Assembly: GCF_012489685.1 (NCBI RefSeq)
Contig: NC_080042.1
Coordinates: 36,709,158 to 36,773,157 of the forward strand
DNA: 64,000 nt
Source of the DNA: Lotus japonicus
Taxonomy: Eukaryota; Streptophyta; Magnoliopsida; Fabales; Fabaceae
Reading direction: 5' to 3'
Part shown: piece after piece, positions 47,174 through 60,189 of the stretch
Layout: the number at the start of each line of letters is the position of its first letter
Position numbering within the stretch: the stretch's first letter is position 1
The notes under the pieces: generated by a model
The model's database searches: none
The model's input: the letters and a program-made list of their open reading frames with translations, nothing else
Told to the model about the DNA's origin: nothing
Translations under genes and position numbers: made by a program

Positions 47174-47665
47174 TTGGAAATGAGAGGAAGTTTCAGAGAA
47201 GGCTTAGGGTTTCTTTACTTGGAAGAGAGAGAGAGTAAGTGTCAAATGAAGTGAGGTGAAAGAGAGAGAAGGAAATCTTTTGGATATATTTGATTTGGAA
47301 TAAGGAATGGCAGTTTTGGATGGTGTGCAGATGGCGGTTTTCTTTTCATGAGAGAGAAACTATTAAACAATTGAGCAGTTGAGACCACGCGCGTTAAAAG
47401 TAAGAGAGATAACTGCTTCGCATTTAATGTGATGGGACCTTTCAAAGTTCACTGTTGTAGCACGTGCAAGAGTAATGATGCATTGAACTAAACAATGTCT
47501 TTGCCAGCTGTTAACCAAACGATATAGGTTTCCTGAGAGCAACTTCATTGAACGGAGAGCTGTTGAACGATTTGATCTACTGGTTGAACAGTGAGGAGAC
47601 AGAACAGTGCGGATGTTCTTCGAAGAACGAAACCTGCAAAATAGAAACCTTTGTTTCCATACCTT
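47174..47665 (-). other. Spacer between pol and env-like ORF of F
   Basis: No supported ORF. It may hold the acceptor or promoter for the third ORF; nothing definite seen. Confidence 0.5.
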
Positions 47666-50167
47666 TTATTGAGCAGAGTGCATATTTATCCTTGTTCTTA
47701 GATCTGAGAATCTGCCTTCTAAAAGAGGTTTCGTGAGTATGTCAGCAAGTTGATCTTCTGTGTGTATATGAGATATATCAATGTTTCCCTTTGCCACAAG
47801 GTCTCTAATGAAATGATGTTTGATCTCAATGTGCTTTGTTCTTGAATGCTGAACTGGATTCTTGGCAATATTGATAGCACTTGTGTTATCACATAAAAGA
47901 GGTATCTTGTTTTCATGAATGTTGTAATCCTCAAGTTGATGCTTTATCCATAGGAGTTGTGTACAACAAGAACTTGCTGCCACATATTCAGCTTCAGCAG
48001 TGGATAAGGAAATAGTGCTTTGACGTTTACTTGTCCAGGATACTAAACAGTTTCCCAGAAAGTGACATCCTCCACTAGTGCTTTTCCGTTCAACTCGATC
48101 ACCGGCATAATCCGCATCACAAAATCCTTTCAACCTGAAATCTTCACCTTTCTCATATAATAGACCAAGATTAGCAGTACCAATTAAATATCTAAAGATT
48201 CGCTTAACAGCACTAAGATGAGATTGCTGTGGGTTTACCTGAAACCTTGCACATAGACAAACACTAAACATTATGTCTGGTCTGCTGGACGTTAAATAAA
48301 GAAGTGAACCAATCATCCCTCTGTACGATGTTGGGTCAACTGGTGAGCTTTCATCACTTTTGTCCAGAACAGTGTTGGGATACATAGGAGTACTCATCTC
48401 ATTTGACTTGTGCATGTTGTATTTCTTGAGCATATCCTTTATATACTTGGACTGATGTATGAAGATCTTGTCTTTCTCTTGCTTGATTTGAAGTCCCAGA
48501 AAGAATTTCAGTTCTCCCATCATACTCATTTCAAATTCACTTTGCATGAGAGTGGAAAATTCTTTACACAGTTTATCGCTAGTTGCACCGAAGATGATAT
48601 CATCAACATACAATTGTACAAGGATGTAGTCGTCCTTCAATTGCTTCCTGAAGAGGGTGTTGTCAATCTTTCCTCTTGAAAAACCATTCTTCATGAGAAA
48701 GTTGCTTAGACGATCATACCAAGCCCTTGGGGCTTGTTTTAAACCGTACAGAGCTTTCTTCAACCTGTACACGTAGTCTGGAGTGGATGGTTCTTCAAAG
48801 CCTGGAGGTTGCTTCACATAGACTTCCTCTTCAATTACTCCGTTCAGAAAGGCGCTTTTGACATCCATTTGATATAGCTTGATGGAATGTTGACATGCAA
48901 AAGCTAGGAGTATCCTTATTGCTTCAATTCTTGCAACTGGTGCGAACGTTTCAGTGTAGTCAATTCCTTCTTGTTGGTTGTAACCTTGTGCTACTAGTCT
49001 CGCTTTGTTTCTAGTGACTTTCCCATTTTCATCCATCTTGTTTCTGAAGACCCATTTAGTACCAATGATAGATTTTCCAGTTGGTCTTGGAACTAGGGTC
49101 CATACTTGACTTCTTTCAAATTGATTTAGTTCTTCTTGCATAGCCAGAATCCATCCTTCAGCTTGTAGAGCCTCTTCAACGTTCTTTGGTTCAATCTCTG
49201 AGATGAATGCACTGTTTGATTCTTCTCTGAATGCTGATCTGGTCTTTACTCTTTCTGATACACTTCCAATGATTTGCTCTGGTGGATGATCACTTCTGTA
49301 CTTCCACTCCTTTGGAAGTGAGATTCCGCTTGAAGTCATGACTTGGTCAGACTGTTCAGGAATAGTACCAGCAGGTGACGGAGATTGATCTTCATGAACT
49401 GATTCTGATGGTTGAGCTCTCGTTGTGTCGTCATCTGCTTCATCATGATCTGATAGGTCTAGATTGAGAAAATCTCTTTCTAAACGATCAACGGCCTTGA
49501 TTGAACTATCATCGAACTTGACATTGATAGATTCTTCAACAACTTTTGTTCTTGAGTTGTAAACTCTATAGGCTTTGGAGTGAGAGGAATATCCAAGGAG
49601 AATTCCTTGATCAGACTTATTGTCAAATTTTCCGATGTTGTCCTTGGTGTTGAGAATGTAACACTTGCATCCAAATGGATGAAAGTACGATACAGTTGGC
49701 TTTCTATCTTTCCATAGTTCATATGGAGTCTTTTTCAACATGGGTCGCATAGATATTCTATTCTGAATGTAGCATGCAGTTTCAATAGCTTCAGCCCAGA
49801 AATACTTTGGTAGGGAAGTTTCACTGAGCATTGTCCTTGCCATTTCTTGAAGTGATCTGTTCTTCCGTTCAGCTACACCGTTTTGCTGTGGTGTCCTTGG
49901 AGCTGAGAACTGATGGCTGATACCTTCTTGTGCACAGAATTTTTCAAAATCTTCATTCACAAATTCTCCTCCTCTGTCACTGCGAATGGCAACAGTTCCT
50001 TCTCCAACAATGAATCCTTTTTGATTTCCACCAAAGGTTACAAATCCACCATCAGATCTAACTTGAATCTTGGGGAACATAGACTTTTCTCCCGTCATAT
50101 GACGCGAGCATCCACTGTCCAGGTACCATTGTTGGCGTTTCCTTCGTTCTGTTAAGTAAATCTGCAA
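47666..50167 (-). CDS. Pol of element F, integrase partly deleted
   Basis: An 833-codon open frame in the +1 frame relative to gag, overlapping its last 110 bases. The first usable codon is TTG, so it is probably made as a Gag-Pol frameshift fusion. Protease: [13 protein letters not shown] with the catalytic DSG. After VGEGT the chain jumps to [11 protein letters not shown], so the integrase HHCC zinc finger and the core with its first catalytic Asp are missing. The second Asp (RSDRGGEF) and the Glu (GVAERKN) remain. Reverse transcriptase is full ([34 protein letters not shown]), as is RNase H ([30 protein letters not shown]). The deletion left the frame open. Confidence 0.88.
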   Translation of the reverse strand: MQIYLTERRKRQQWYLDSGCSRHMTGEKSMFPKIQVRSDGGFVTFGGNQKGFIVGEGTVAIRSDRGGEFVNEDFEKFCAQEGISHQFSAPRTPQQNGVAERKNRSLQEMARTMLSETSLPKYFWAEAIETACYIQNRISMRPMLKKTPYELWKDRKPTVSYFHPFGCKCYILNTKDNIGKFDNKSDQGILLGYSSHSKAYRVYNSRTKVVEESINVKFDDSSIKAVDRLERDFLNLDLSDHDEADDDTTRAQPSESVHEDQSPSPAGTIPEQSDQVMTSSGISLPKEWKYRSDHPPEQIIGSVSERVKTRSAFREESNSAFISEIEPKNVEEALQAEGWILAMQEELNQFERSQVWTLVPRPTGKSIIGTKWVFRNKMDENGKVTRNKARLVAQGYNQQEGIDYTETFAPVARIEAIRILLAFACQHSIKLYQMDVKSAFLNGVIEEEVYVKQPPGFEEPSTPDYVYRLKKALYGLKQAPRAWYDRLSNFLMKNGFSRGKIDNTLFRKQLKDDYILVQLYVDDIIFGATSDKLCKEFSTLMQSEFEMSMMGELKFFLGLQIKQEKDKIFIHQSKYIKDMLKKYNMHKSNEMSTPMYPNTVLDKSDESSPVDPTSYRGMIGSLLYLTSSRPDIMFSVCLCARFQVNPQQSHLSAVKRIFRYLIGTANLGLLYEKGEDFRLKGFCDADYAGDRVERKSTSGGCHFLGNCLVSWTSKRQSTISLSTAEAEYVAASSCCTQLLWIKHQLEDYNIHENKIPLLCDNTSAINIAKNPVQHSRTKHIEIKHHFIRDLVAKGNIDISHIHTEDQLADILTKPLLEGRFSDLRTRINMHSAQ

Positions 50168-51821
50168 CAGGAATTATTGATTTCTTAGGTACCCAGATTT
50201 TCTTGGGTCCTATAGGGTTAGTTGCACGCTTGGGAGGAATCTTCTTCTCATAGAAGATTTTCTTTCCTTCCCTTTCTATTGAACAGTTCACAACAAATTT
50301 AGATTCACTATCAATAGAAGAAGTAAACGATATATCAGACATAGTTTCATTAGACGGTTCACTGCTGTCAAAACCCAGACCACTTTTATCATATAAGTCT
50401 CTACTGTTTCCACATAGTTTAACTAAGTTGTCATGCCCTATTGTGAAAGTAGATAAATCATCAATCAAAACTTTGATTCTTTTCTTTAAAGCAGATACTT
50501 CCATTGTGGAGTCTTGTTTCTTTAAAAACTCATTTTCATGAATAATGGAATCTTTTTCTTTTAAAACTTTCTCGTGTTCTTTTTGCAACTTGGAAAACTG
50601 TTTCTTCAGGTTCTTGTATTTTTCAGATAAAGTGTAAGAATGTTCAAGCAGTTCATTAAACTCTTCTTCAAGATTTTCAGATCTTACCTCATCATCTTCA
50701 TCGTCATCTGATCCATCTACTGAAGCCATGAGAGCGAATAGAGATTCTTCATCTTCTTCTTCCTCGTCATCTTCAGAGTTGTTTTCAGAATCATCCCAGC
50801 CAGTTACTAGAGCTTTCTTCTTCTTGTAGAATGGTTTCCTGACAGGCTTTTTAGCTAGTCTAAGACAGTCTGGTTTGATGTGACCTGGCTTTTTGCATTC
50901 GAAACATGTAATGTTGCTTTTGTCTGCAGTTGAGGTGCTTTCACCTTTGTGTGGAAAGGATTTCTTTTTCTGACTTGATTCTCTTTTGTTGTCCTTCTTC
51001 AGGCCTTTTCCTCTTTGTTGTTTGATCCACATCTTTTTGAACTTTCTGTTGAACAGTGCTTGCTCATCATCGGACAGTTCTTCTGAGGAATCTTCTTCAT
51101 CAGACATTTCTGTCGTCTGACTGTTTTTGGAGATGTTAGCTTTGAAGGCGATGCTTTTCTGCTTCTTTAGACTTTCATCTTGAGAAAGTTCAATCTCATG
51201 AACCTTCAGAGATCCCAGGAGATCTTCAAGTTTTAGTGTGCTAAGATCTCTTGCTTCTTGGATAGCAGTAACTTTGGGTCTCCATCTTTTAGGAAGGCAC
51301 CTCAGTATTTTTGTGATTTGATCAATGTGTGCGTATGTGCGATCGAGATTTCGAAGACCATTGATAATGGTTTGAAATCTTGCGAACATTTCATCAATGG
51401 TTTCATTTTCCTTCATTTTGAAGGTTTCATATTCAGCCACTAGTAAACTTACTTTGGCTTGACGTACATTTGCTGTACCTTCATAGGCAAGCCCTAGAGC
51501 TTCCCATACTTCTTTGGCAGTTGCGAGTCCATCAACTTTGTCCAACTGAGCTTTGCTTAATGCACATAAGAGAAATAGTTTTGCCTTTGAATTGAGTTGA
51601 TAGTCTTTGCGTTGAGCTTCTGTCAGCTGATCTTTCTTGATGGGTTCACCAGCGTCATCTTTATAGACGATGTTGCCATTTTCAATGATATCCCACAACT
51701 TGTAGTTTGAGGATTCTATGAAAAGTTGCATGTGCGTCTTCCAGTAGGGATATTCGGTTCCATCAAAGAAAGGAGGCTTGTTGGTGGATGAGCCCGTAGC
51801 GATAGCTTGATCTTCTGCCAT
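50058..51821 (-). CDS. Gag of Sirevirus element F
   Basis: 587 codons from the ATG at 51821, 60 bp after the 5' LTR. A copia-type capsid region (UBN2/DUF4219-like) covers about residues 1-220: [19 protein letters not shown] at the N-terminus, then [13 protein letters not shown] and [18 protein letters not shown]. One CCHC knuckle ([14 protein letters not shown]) sits near residue 300. An acidic stretch and a coiled-coil region (about 385-460) follow; Sireviruses are known for long Gag C-termini. The end runs into the protease region in a different frame from pol. No stop or frameshift seen. Confidence 0.88.
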   Translation of the reverse strand: MAEDQAIATGSSTNKPPFFDGTEYPYWKTHMQLFIESSNYKLWDIIENGNIVYKDDAGEPIKKDQLTEAQRKDYQLNSKAKLFLLCALSKAQLDKVDGLATAKEVWEALGLAYEGTANVRQAKVSLLVAEYETFKMKENETIDEMFARFQTIINGLRNLDRTYAHIDQITKILRCLPKRWRPKVTAIQEARDLSTLKLEDLLGSLKVHEIELSQDESLKKQKSIAFKANISKNSQTTEMSDEEDSSEELSDDEQALFNRKFKKMWIKQQRGKGLKKDNKRESSQKKKSFPHKGESTSTADKSNITCFECKKPGHIKPDCLRLAKKPVRKPFYKKKKALVTGWDDSENNSEDDEEEEDEESLFALMASVDGSDDDEDDEVRSENLEEEFNELLEHSYTLSEKYKNLKKQFSKLQKEHEKVLKEKDSIIHENEFLKKQDSTMEVSALKKRIKVLIDDLSTFTIGHDNLVKLCGNSRDLYDKSGLGFDSSEPSNETMSDISFTSSIDSESKFVVNCSIEREGKKIFYEKKIPPKRATNPIGPKKIWVPKKSIIPVADLLNRTKETPTMVPGQWMLASYDGRKVYVPQDSS

Positions 51822-51866
51822 GGATCTTTACTCTACACCTGTTAAGATGTTAGTTCTAGAGCCTAA

Positions 51867-51878
51867 GCTCTGATACCA
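51867..51878 (-). promoter_or_regulatory. Primer binding site of element F
   Basis: Minus strand TGGTATCAGAGC followed by ttaggc (initiator Met tRNA type), two bases from the 5' LTR. Confidence 0.9.
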
Positions 51879-51880
51879 AT

Positions 51881-53264
51881 TGATATGTAAATAAGTAACA
51901 CAAGAAAGGGGGGGTTTGAATTGTGTTCTTAAAAATTACTTGTTAAAACTTTAGTTTATGAAAAGAAGATAAGTTCTTAAGAAAATTGTTCTGGTGACTT
52001 TTCAAAAACTGTTTAGTGCAGCGGAAGTAGGTAAATAAAGCAGAACGATCAGCACACAGGAATTTATACTGGTTCACCCTAAACGATTGGGCTACGTCCA
52101 GTACTTGGCCACCACCAAGATTTTCACTAGCAAGTATCAAGGACTTCTCCAATACAAGTATTAGACAGGACTTCTCCAAGTATTATCACGGACTTCTCCA
52201 AGTATTGTACAGGACTCCTCCTAGTATTATCACGGACTTCTCCAAGTATTGTACAGGACTCCTCCTACAATCAACAAGATTGTTTGGCTCTACAAGAAAT
52301 CTCTTCTCAAAAGAGTTGGTGTAGACAAATTATGGCACTGGAACTCTCAAGTGTTTTGGGTTCTGAAAGGACGTTGGACCACACAAGAGTTCAGAATCTA
52401 AGAGAGAAGTAAGAGAAGAGGTTTGACTCTTTTAAGGTTTGGTATTCTCTCTTGATTTAGCAGAGGTATGAGATCGGATTTGACTCTTAGGAAATCTGCT
52501 GTGAGCTTTTAATGCTTTGAAGAATGTTTTGATTAACTGCTCTGAGTTCTTTCTTTTCTCGCAATAAATTTTTCTTCTTCTTCTTTTCATTCTTCAATCT
52601 TGAGATATGTCCTTTATATATGATCTTGCTAGTTGTGTAGCCGTTGAGACACAAAATCTGGCTGTTGTTTGTAGCCGTTGTGAGTGTCATCTAACCATTG
52701 ATTCAAATCTCCGGTTGGTAGCTTCATTAAATGCATGCTGCTGTTCAAAACTATCCTTTAGCCAAAAAGGTGTACTTTGTCAGCTAGTAGGTGGTGATAG
52801 CTTTGGGCTACTTTGCAGAAGAGAGACATTTTGGAAAAGTGATGTTGACGTGTTGTCCTTTTTCCTCTTCATTGGTCATCGAGACTTCTCTCTTCAAAGA
52901 TAAATCAGTTTGCACGTGACCAGATTAGTTTCCTTCTGACTAAAGCATGGGGCAAATAGTTGAGATACAATTTTGACTTTCCCGCTCAAAGACTTCTTCT
53001 GAAATTCTGAGGTATGACGTGGCATAGAACGATACAGAATAAGTGTCTTCCTTGTTTACTGGACGATGCGATCATATCTTGTGTAAACTTCTTTTTCCTT
53101 ATAAGGCTTAGGCATATTCGTTGAAGCATGCGACCTTATAATATATATTTCCTGAAAAAATGTCATTAACATCTGGAATTAGATTTTAGTATAGAAAGGT
53201 ATTTATAAAAATTGTTAGGATCAAAATAAGATTGAAACACGTTGTAACACGTTTGAACTTAACA
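51881..53264 (-). repeat. 5' LTR of element F
   Basis: 1384 bp, almost identical to 43012-44394 (for example ctggccgtt versus ctggctgtt). TATA-like site at 52611-52622. Confidence 0.92.
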
Positions 53265-53269
53265 ACAAT
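53265..53269. repeat. Target-site duplication of element F (right)
   Basis: acaat, matching 43007-43011. The unbroken C 3' LTR reads attccacaataacataaacg here, confirming the empty site. Confidence 0.9.
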
Positions 53270-56200
53270 AACATAAACGACAATAATAACACTTAACATG
53301 TTCCAAATAGAATTAACAAGTAGCAATCACACTCAGCAACTAAGTCAGTATGCATGTTGCATGAAATGATATGCAGGTTAACCCAGTCAACCAACATGCA
53401 ATCCGGAACGGATGGGCATCAAACGGATCAATCCTAGCACCAGCAACGGTGGGACCATTTCTGCCCGCGTGCCTCTTACACCACACAAAGGTAGCCAGAT
53501 CAGCCGTAACCCGTAGGTCTGCCATTTCGGTCTGCTACAATAGTCGTCTACAAACGCTCTTACACGGCATTCCGGGTCTTATGACCATTTTGGAAACCGA
53601 CGACATTTGGAATTCTCCGAGGTCCGGTATCACGCCGTGTATTAACCTCCTATGTATGCATGAATGCAATGTGATTAACCAAACAACGTCTCCGACCTCA
53701 CTCGACACGTCGCCATGTGTTCTAGGTAAATTAATGTCTCTAAAAGCTTACCCTAAGGTAAAGTCGATTCTGCGACAAAAGACACTTCTTCACAACAACA
53801 CATAACCCACGATGATCTCCAAATCATCCGACTCATCTCAATCCGATGGTCACAACTGCTCAATGAGCACAGAGTATCACACTCTCGGAAACTAACGGTT
53901 TCCCGGACTTATCCCCAGGATAGCCCCACAACACATAGCTGCTCCAACAGCACAAGAGTAACCCGCATTCACAAGGTCTCACGCCTCAGTGAAGCTTCAT
54001 GCTGTTCACGAGGTCTCATGCCTCAGTGAAGATCCATGCTTTCCACAAGGTCTCACGCCTCAGTGGAGTATCACGCATTCACAAGGTCTCACGCCTCAGT
54101 GAAGCTTCTCGGCTCATCCCTTGGATGGCTAAACAAACTGCTCAACGAGCGAAGGAGTATCAACATACTCAGAACTTACCAATCTCCTCAACACTTGGAT
54201 CCGACGACACTTCTCGTTTTTCCAAAAACTAAGATTTGCATCCGAAGCTTCCTTTCGAGTTTATTATCATTAATTGAAGATTTAGAGGTTGTTTAATGTC
54301 TTATGAGTTTTCTTTTCAAAATAATATCCTTTTAGTCTTATCGCAAATCCTATCAGTTCTCGGGATCTCCTAATCCCCAAATGACACCAGGGAATGTCTC
54401 GATCCATGAAACACCATAACAAGGTCCGAATCTCATTCGTCCTATCAAACTTTCTCAAAACTCTCAAAATAAAATCGGCATGACCTGCCCGCTATTCTCA
54501 CTATTCAGAAACTCAGATCTCATTGCAAAAGCATAAATACTCAGCACAATCAATCAACATGTCATATATCAACATATTAAGCAATAACCACATAGCACTT
54601 AGCATATAAGGCATGCACCACACATCCTAAATTACCCACATAGCACGTAGCATGTAAGTCAATCATCAAAAACATTCAGTAGATGCATCATCTACATTGT
54701 CAGCCGAAGCCTCAGAAAACGTTTTTCCAATCAAACACAAACAAGTGCATAAACAGTAAACAATGTCGAAAGCATCGACCCTAAGCATTAACTAGAGATT
54801 CAGTGAGAAGCCCTCACCTGTAGATTCTCCAGGGAGAACTTCAAACTCTTCCTCACAAGCAAAGCGTTGCTCCTCAGGAAATTCCTCAAAAGCTCCTTTA
54901 AAGCAAAATCACAGAGATACTATCAGAATCTATCGAAAACTAAGCTATCGATACTTACTAAGGTTACTCGAAGTAGTTCATACTCCGAGGTACGATAATC
55001 TAGCGCGAAAGGACAAGTTTTCGGAAAAGGAAATTTTCCTCCTCCTCCCCCTATAGGCTCGGCCACTTTAGGTAATTAGGGGACTCGATTTTTCTTCGAT
55101 CAAACTTGGTTCCTATGCTATCATTAGCCGTAACTAAGGGTATTCTAAACTCGGAAAAATTATCGGATCAAAAACTGTCGCAGGGGTATTTTGGTCATGA
55201 TTTTGAACTTAGAAATTTCAAAACTGAAATCCCAAAAATCAAATTTGACAGGGACGTCACCAACGACGTTTATGGCAACTAATCCTACTAGCACTAAGCT
55301 AAGGCGATAGTTTTCAGCCTAAAGGTTGAAGCTTTACTCCAAAAACTCCAAAAATGGGTATTTAAGGCTAAAATAGATTCCGGCGGAAATCCGGCGGCAT
55401 AACGGAAAATCTAATCCGGCAGAAGTGATCTTGGGCACATAAGGAAGAGGTTTAGAATCAGAAATGGAATATTCAGGATAGTTTTGCAAAAACCTCAAAA
55501 CTATCAGCTCAGAAAAGTCTACAGAAAAGCTATGGAAAAAGCGATCAGAGGTAAGGATTAGCGACTATGCCTCGAAACCTTGAAGCAGCAACTGATTGAT
55601 CGACGATCAAGCAAGAAATGAAGAAAATCTCTCCTCCTCCTCTCCTATGCAAACTCGCGGCCTCCTTGGGAAGAAATGGGTAGTTTTTGTGTTTTTTTCT
55701 CATTTCTTGGCTATATATAGAGGTTGGCAAAACGCGGTAAAATGAAAGTTTCGCGAATCTGATTTTTCCGGCGTCATTCTCCGTGAATTCTAAGATATGT
55801 TTTGGCAAAAGAATTCCAAAACTAAAATGAGGTCTCCTTGTATTTTTGGCAACTAAAGCATAATCGGTATAAAACTATTTTACCCGATAAGTTGCTTTTT
55901 GCATCGGATGTCGGAATGGAAAACTTCCTTCTGAAGAAAGATTGAAATCATCAAGAGAAATGGGTGTACGCGTGTAGAATATTCATTTGAAGCTCTGAAT
56001 AGAAAAAGTCTTCATAGTCGGTTGATTCTAGGGTTTTGAAATACCAGGGTTTCGGTTTCGGCAAACTTCCGATGATTGGAATCGGACGTTCGTAGATCCT
56101 AGAGTTTCGCCTCGAAACGATTGTGATATATGGAAAAAGAGAAGTTCTAACATTTCTCTGAAGATTTTTGGAATTAACTTCCATCGTGCCTAAAAGTGAA

Positions 56201-56425
56201 AACTAGCTATTTACTAGGGTTTCTGACCTAGGTTTAAGCGTATAACGATCGTGCTATAACTTTTATCGACCATAATGCAATCCTTGGACTTTTCCTGAAC
56301 TTTCTCCTTCATAAATTTATTCCATTTGGTAAACTCTAGTTCAGGTTTCCCTTCACGATACATCAACCCTAATCGTGAATAGGATTCTATTTACTTGACA
56401 TAAGTTTAAAAACTTGGGTCTTACA
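53270..56425 (-). repeat. 5' LTR of element C, 5' part
   Basis: 3156 bp beginning TGTAAGACCC on minus at 56425. Array at 53962-54109, TATA at 55711-55720. Confidence 0.9.
53962..54109 (-). repeat. Four-unit array in C 5' LTR
   Basis: Copy of 25423-25570; differs by single bases (for example tctcatgcc in unit 2 here, in unit 4 there). Confidence 0.85.
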
Positions 56426-56430
56426 AAGAT
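56426..56430. repeat. Target-site duplication of element C (right)
   Basis: aagat, matching 23925-23929. Confidence 0.85.
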
Positions 56431-57852
56431 TGATTAGATTTGATCAATGATTAGTCGAGTTTGGTAGGTAAGTTATGTTAAGAACTTGATTGTAAAAGAT
56501 TAAGATTTAAATCTTTGGAAGTTGATGATTGTCGTATAGACATTAATTGGTTAGTTCGTGTAATTACTCCAAGTAGAGGTAGACTAAGTTAAGAGATTTA
56601 ATGTTGGAAAATCATAAGTATTTTCTCGGAAGTTATGAAGTCATAGGTTATGTGATTTCTGAGTGGAATTGTTAGAGACTAAATAGGTTGGATTTAATAT
56701 CAGGTTATAGATGATTGCTTGATGATAACAAGATTGAGAAGAATTAACTGTGAACTAGATTGTTGTTAGTCGAGTTCGATGAATAAGTTTTGCTAAGTGC
56801 TTGATTTCTTTGTGGAGATGTTGTAGTCTTAAGAGATGAATTTTCACTTGAAAAGTGTTGAAGGGTTAAAGGACATTTTCAGTGTAAACTAGGAAAAGGT
56901 TTAGATTTTAAACCTATGAATTTTATCTTGAATGTGTAAAACTTGGAGAATTGCTAGGTGTTTGCTGGAGTTACTAAGTGTTGAATTGATTTGGGAATGA
57001 TTAAGTTAGAAAAAGAAATTTTTAGCATAAGTTGAATACTTGAGATTGTTGATGTGGATTCCAGAGAAATATGCTAAGATTACTAAGTGAGATTTACTAA
57101 GCTGGATTGAAATCTTAGGGTTAAGATTGACCTTGAGTGTTGAGAACCAGGTACAAATAAGAGATTTAGTGGTTTCAGTTGTGACGATAGCAGTTAAACT
57201 TTTAAAGAATGAAGATTTGGTTATGAGTTTTGGGTTAAGTCTATTGAGGTATAGTATAACAATGATCTTGAAGTAAATGGATTTTGAGTTATGTAGAGTG
57301 TTAAGAGTGGTGATAAGTTGGTGATTCGATTTGTGACTAAGAGAAAGGTTGATTTGATGGTTATAATGAGGATAGTTTCAAAAAGGAGATGACGTTAGCG
57401 GATCGTGAGATTTTAAGATGCTCATTTGCTTATAAGTTGTTGATCGATTGATGTTGATTATGAGGTTGCTGGCATAATGAGCCATGTGATGAGATTTGAA
57501 TGATGTTAGCATAATAAGTTATGATTGTGAATATCAGGATCGAGTTGTGAATACTAGAGCATGACGACACTTGTCAGGTTGTTCGTGAAAGCGACCGAGT
57601 TAGGATTTCTATCTCGGTGCCTATAGCACTAACTCAAGCGAGGTATCTAGGTTTATTTGAACATGTTTACTAGGTATCTAAGTGTTGTTATTGTCTTTTA
57701 GGTCACCTTTGAGGTGAATTTGTTGTAATGTTTCCCAGGTTTTGAGATGCGTGCTAACGCCTCTAGTAAGTTGGATTAGGAGGGAATGGCATTCCCGAGC
57801 TTTCTCTGACTTCAAGTTTCGAGGACGAAACTTTCTTTTTTGAGGGTAGTAT
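56431..57852 (+). mobile_element. Interior of element D, right part, with polypurine tract
   Basis: Continues D's interior in + orientation after element C. There is no ORF and no recognisable chromodomain. Scattered likeness to the reverse complement of A's interior (near 11300-11600). It ends in gaggacgaaactttctt and gagggtagta (57821-57851), the family's polypurine tract. Confidence 0.65.
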
Positions 57853-59125
57853 TGGGAGACCCGAAATTAAATAGAACATTTATTTATTTAATTTTCATAT
57901 CGTACGACAACGCGTTTTATTTATTAATTATTTTTATTGAATATTACTCGCGCCACGATGGCGGGAAATACCCTAAGAAATATTTTCCTTATAGTTATTT
58001 AATCGCGCATTTATATTGTAGTATTTTTATATTATTTTCCTGACTCGAATCTAATCGCGATTCGTGAAAAATTAATCAAGTAATAATTAATTTCAATATT
58101 TCAATTTTATAGAGTTTATTTAAATACAAGAATAGTATTATAATTATTTTTGTGTGTACTATTCTATTTTAATCTTAGGATTTTCCACTCTTTAATTATC
58201 TCTTTCTTTATTGAAGAGATGACCTGCTCTAACAGGTCACCTTTCCTAATTCCCTATGATAGCCTATCATAAAAGAATATCCTTTATTCTTCTCTCATCC
58301 TCATTACACATTCAAATTTTCTGATAACCTTCTCTCTCTTCATGGTCCCCACCCCACCAATCAGAATTGAATTTACACTCTCTTCCCTCACTCACTCCCA
58401 ACCGTCCTTATTCTTTCTCGGGTTTGGATCCTCTCCAACTAAATTGTCTCCTGCCCCTCTCCCTCATGTTTTTCAACCATTGGATCTGTTAAAAATTAAT
58501 CCAACGGCACACAACATTAAATAATAAAAAATTATAAAATTCTTATCTTCTTAACCTAACCTCAACAAATCCTGCGGCCAAATTTACTTCCCGCGTTCAC
58601 TTTCGTTCTTGGCTCTACTGCTACTCCATTTCCAACCAGCTCTTTGCCATCTCTAGTAGTCATCATCACACAAGGTTGCTGCTGCGTTCACCCCACTGCT
58701 TTTCCTCCAGGTTTCACCATAAATTATTCCTCCACTGTTATGTATTTCAAACTATTCTCCTTGATTTTCCCTGTTTATCTTTTATGGGGTTTCATCCATT
58801 CTTAAGGTTAGTTTCATAATGGGAAAACAGGGTCTGAAGTAGAAACATAGATTCCTTGAAATGGGTCCTTGCGTGCTAATGACTATGATATGATTAGGCT
58901 TGTATGGTATATGAAAGATGACATAATAGTATATTTTTATGAATGTATGGGTTGGTGTTGTGCTTATGTAATATTGTAGTGTCCTTATTTGTTTGTTTAA
59001 CCAGCATTTAACATTGATGCTATGATTTATGAAAAAAATTGTTGGCATTCTTTCAACTGTTAAAAACTTCATTAGGAAATTAATTTTATTTTATATTTTA
59101 ACAAATGTAGGATTGTTGATTTAAG
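57853..59125 (+). other. D 3' LTR edge, then 5' region of the second FRS gene
   Basis: tgggagaccc at 57853 follows the polypurine tract and resembles the E LTR start (TGTGAGACCC), so D's 3' LTR starts here, but how far it runs is unclear. 57870-58300 is AT-rich. 58330-58710 is C/T-rich and looks like a 5' leader, ending tcctccag/gtttca. An acceptor-like aaatgtag at 59104-59111 lies just before the FRS ATG, suggesting a 5'-UTR intron of about 400 bp. Confidence 0.4.
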
Positions 59126-60189
59126 ATGGAAGAAGATTGGAAGCCAAAGGTGGATATGATTTTTGATAGCTTTGAAGACGCTTGGAAGTTTTGGGTTGAT
59201 TATGGTGGGAAAGTTGGATTTGGAGTGAGAAAGCAATATACTCATCATAATAAAAGTGGCTCAATTGCGACATGCATATTTGTTTGTTGCAAAGAAGGGT
59301 TGCGAAAGCCTGACAAACGTGATTATAAAACAATCAATGCAAGACCGGAGACAAGAACAGGTTGTAAAGCAAGGTTGGGACTCAAAAATCTGTGTGGAAA
59401 ATTGATAGTGCATGACTTTATAGAGGAACATAATCATATTTTGCATCTACAAGAAACAACTCATATGTTGTCATCTCAAAGAAAAGTTTCTGAAGTTCAA
59501 TGTCATCAAATTGATGTAGCAGATGATGCTGGCCTACAACAAAGGAAGAGGTTTGATTTGATGAGTAAGCAAGTGGGAGGTAGAACTAACTTGGGATATA
59601 CTCGCCTGGATCAAAAGAATTATCTTAGAAATAGAAGGCAAAGGAGTATGGTCCGAGGGGAAGCCGGTTATCTATTACAATACTTTCAAAGAAAGCTACT
59701 TTCTACCATGCATATCAATTAGATAGTGAAGATCAAATCACCAATGTGTTTTGGACAGATGCAAGAATGCTTGTTGATTACGGATACTTTGGTGATGTGG
59801 TTTCTCTTGATGCAACATATTGCACTAATAGTTCGCACAAACCACTAGCAGTGTTCTCTGGATTTAACCATCATCGAAAGACAGTGATATTTGGGGCTGC
59901 ATTGTTATAAGATGAAACAACAGACTCTTTCAAGTGGCTCTTTGAGAAGTTTCTAGAGGCACATAAGCAAAAAACGCCTCAAACTGTTTTTACTGATCAA
60001 GACCAAGCAATGATGAAAGCATTAGCTGAGGTTATGCCTGGAGCTTATCATGGTCTATGTACATGGCACTTGATGCAAAATGGCATCAAATACTTAGGAA
60101 ATTTAATGAAGGGTGAATCTCATTTTCTTACTGACTTTCAAAAGTGCATGTATGGGTATGAAGATGAAGAAAAATTTGAGGAAGGTTGG
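59126..60189 (+). pseudogene. Second FRS-like pseudogene, truncated by element E
   Basis: From ATG at 59126 a FAR1 DNA-binding domain is clear (FDSFEDAWKFWVDYGGKVGF, RTGCKARLG, DFIEEHNHILH; residues about 10-110). Near 59695 a frameshift, with apparently a few codons lost, ends the first frame (stop near 59720). The MULE domain continues in another frame (FWTDARMLVDYGYFGDVVSL, FTDQDQAMMKALAEV, CTWHLMQNG). A TAA at 59908-59910 interrupts that frame. The coding sequence then stops at the LTR of element E. It is from a different FRS branch than the one at the left edge. The rest of the gene may lie beyond E outside the window. Confidence 0.85.

Larger units (their letters stand above)
43012..53264 (-). 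mobile_element. Element F: Sirevirus-type Ty1/copia element with env-like ORF
   Basis: Complete 10.25-kb minus-strand element, TSD acaat (43007-43011, 53265-53269). 5' LTR 51881-53264, interior 44395-51880, 3' LTR 43012-44394. ORF order is gag, pol, env-like, as in the SIRE1/Maximus lineage. The LTRs differ at only a handful of bases by eye, so it is the youngest or among the youngest insertions. Its integrase is partly deleted, so it could not integrate without help from a relative. Confidence 0.92.
23930..56425 (-). mobile_element. Element C: non-autonomous Tekay-like element, broken by B and F
   Basis: Minus-strand element inserted in D's interior with TSD aagat. 3' LTR 23930-27886; interior 27887-29126 plus 40493-42210 (2958 bp in all); 5' LTR 42211-43011 plus 53270-56425 (3957 bp in all, equal to the 3' LTR). 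Element B split its interior and copia element F split its 5' LTR. Content matches A: gag, ORF-free middle, chromodomain remnant, no polymerase. Confidence 0.9.
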
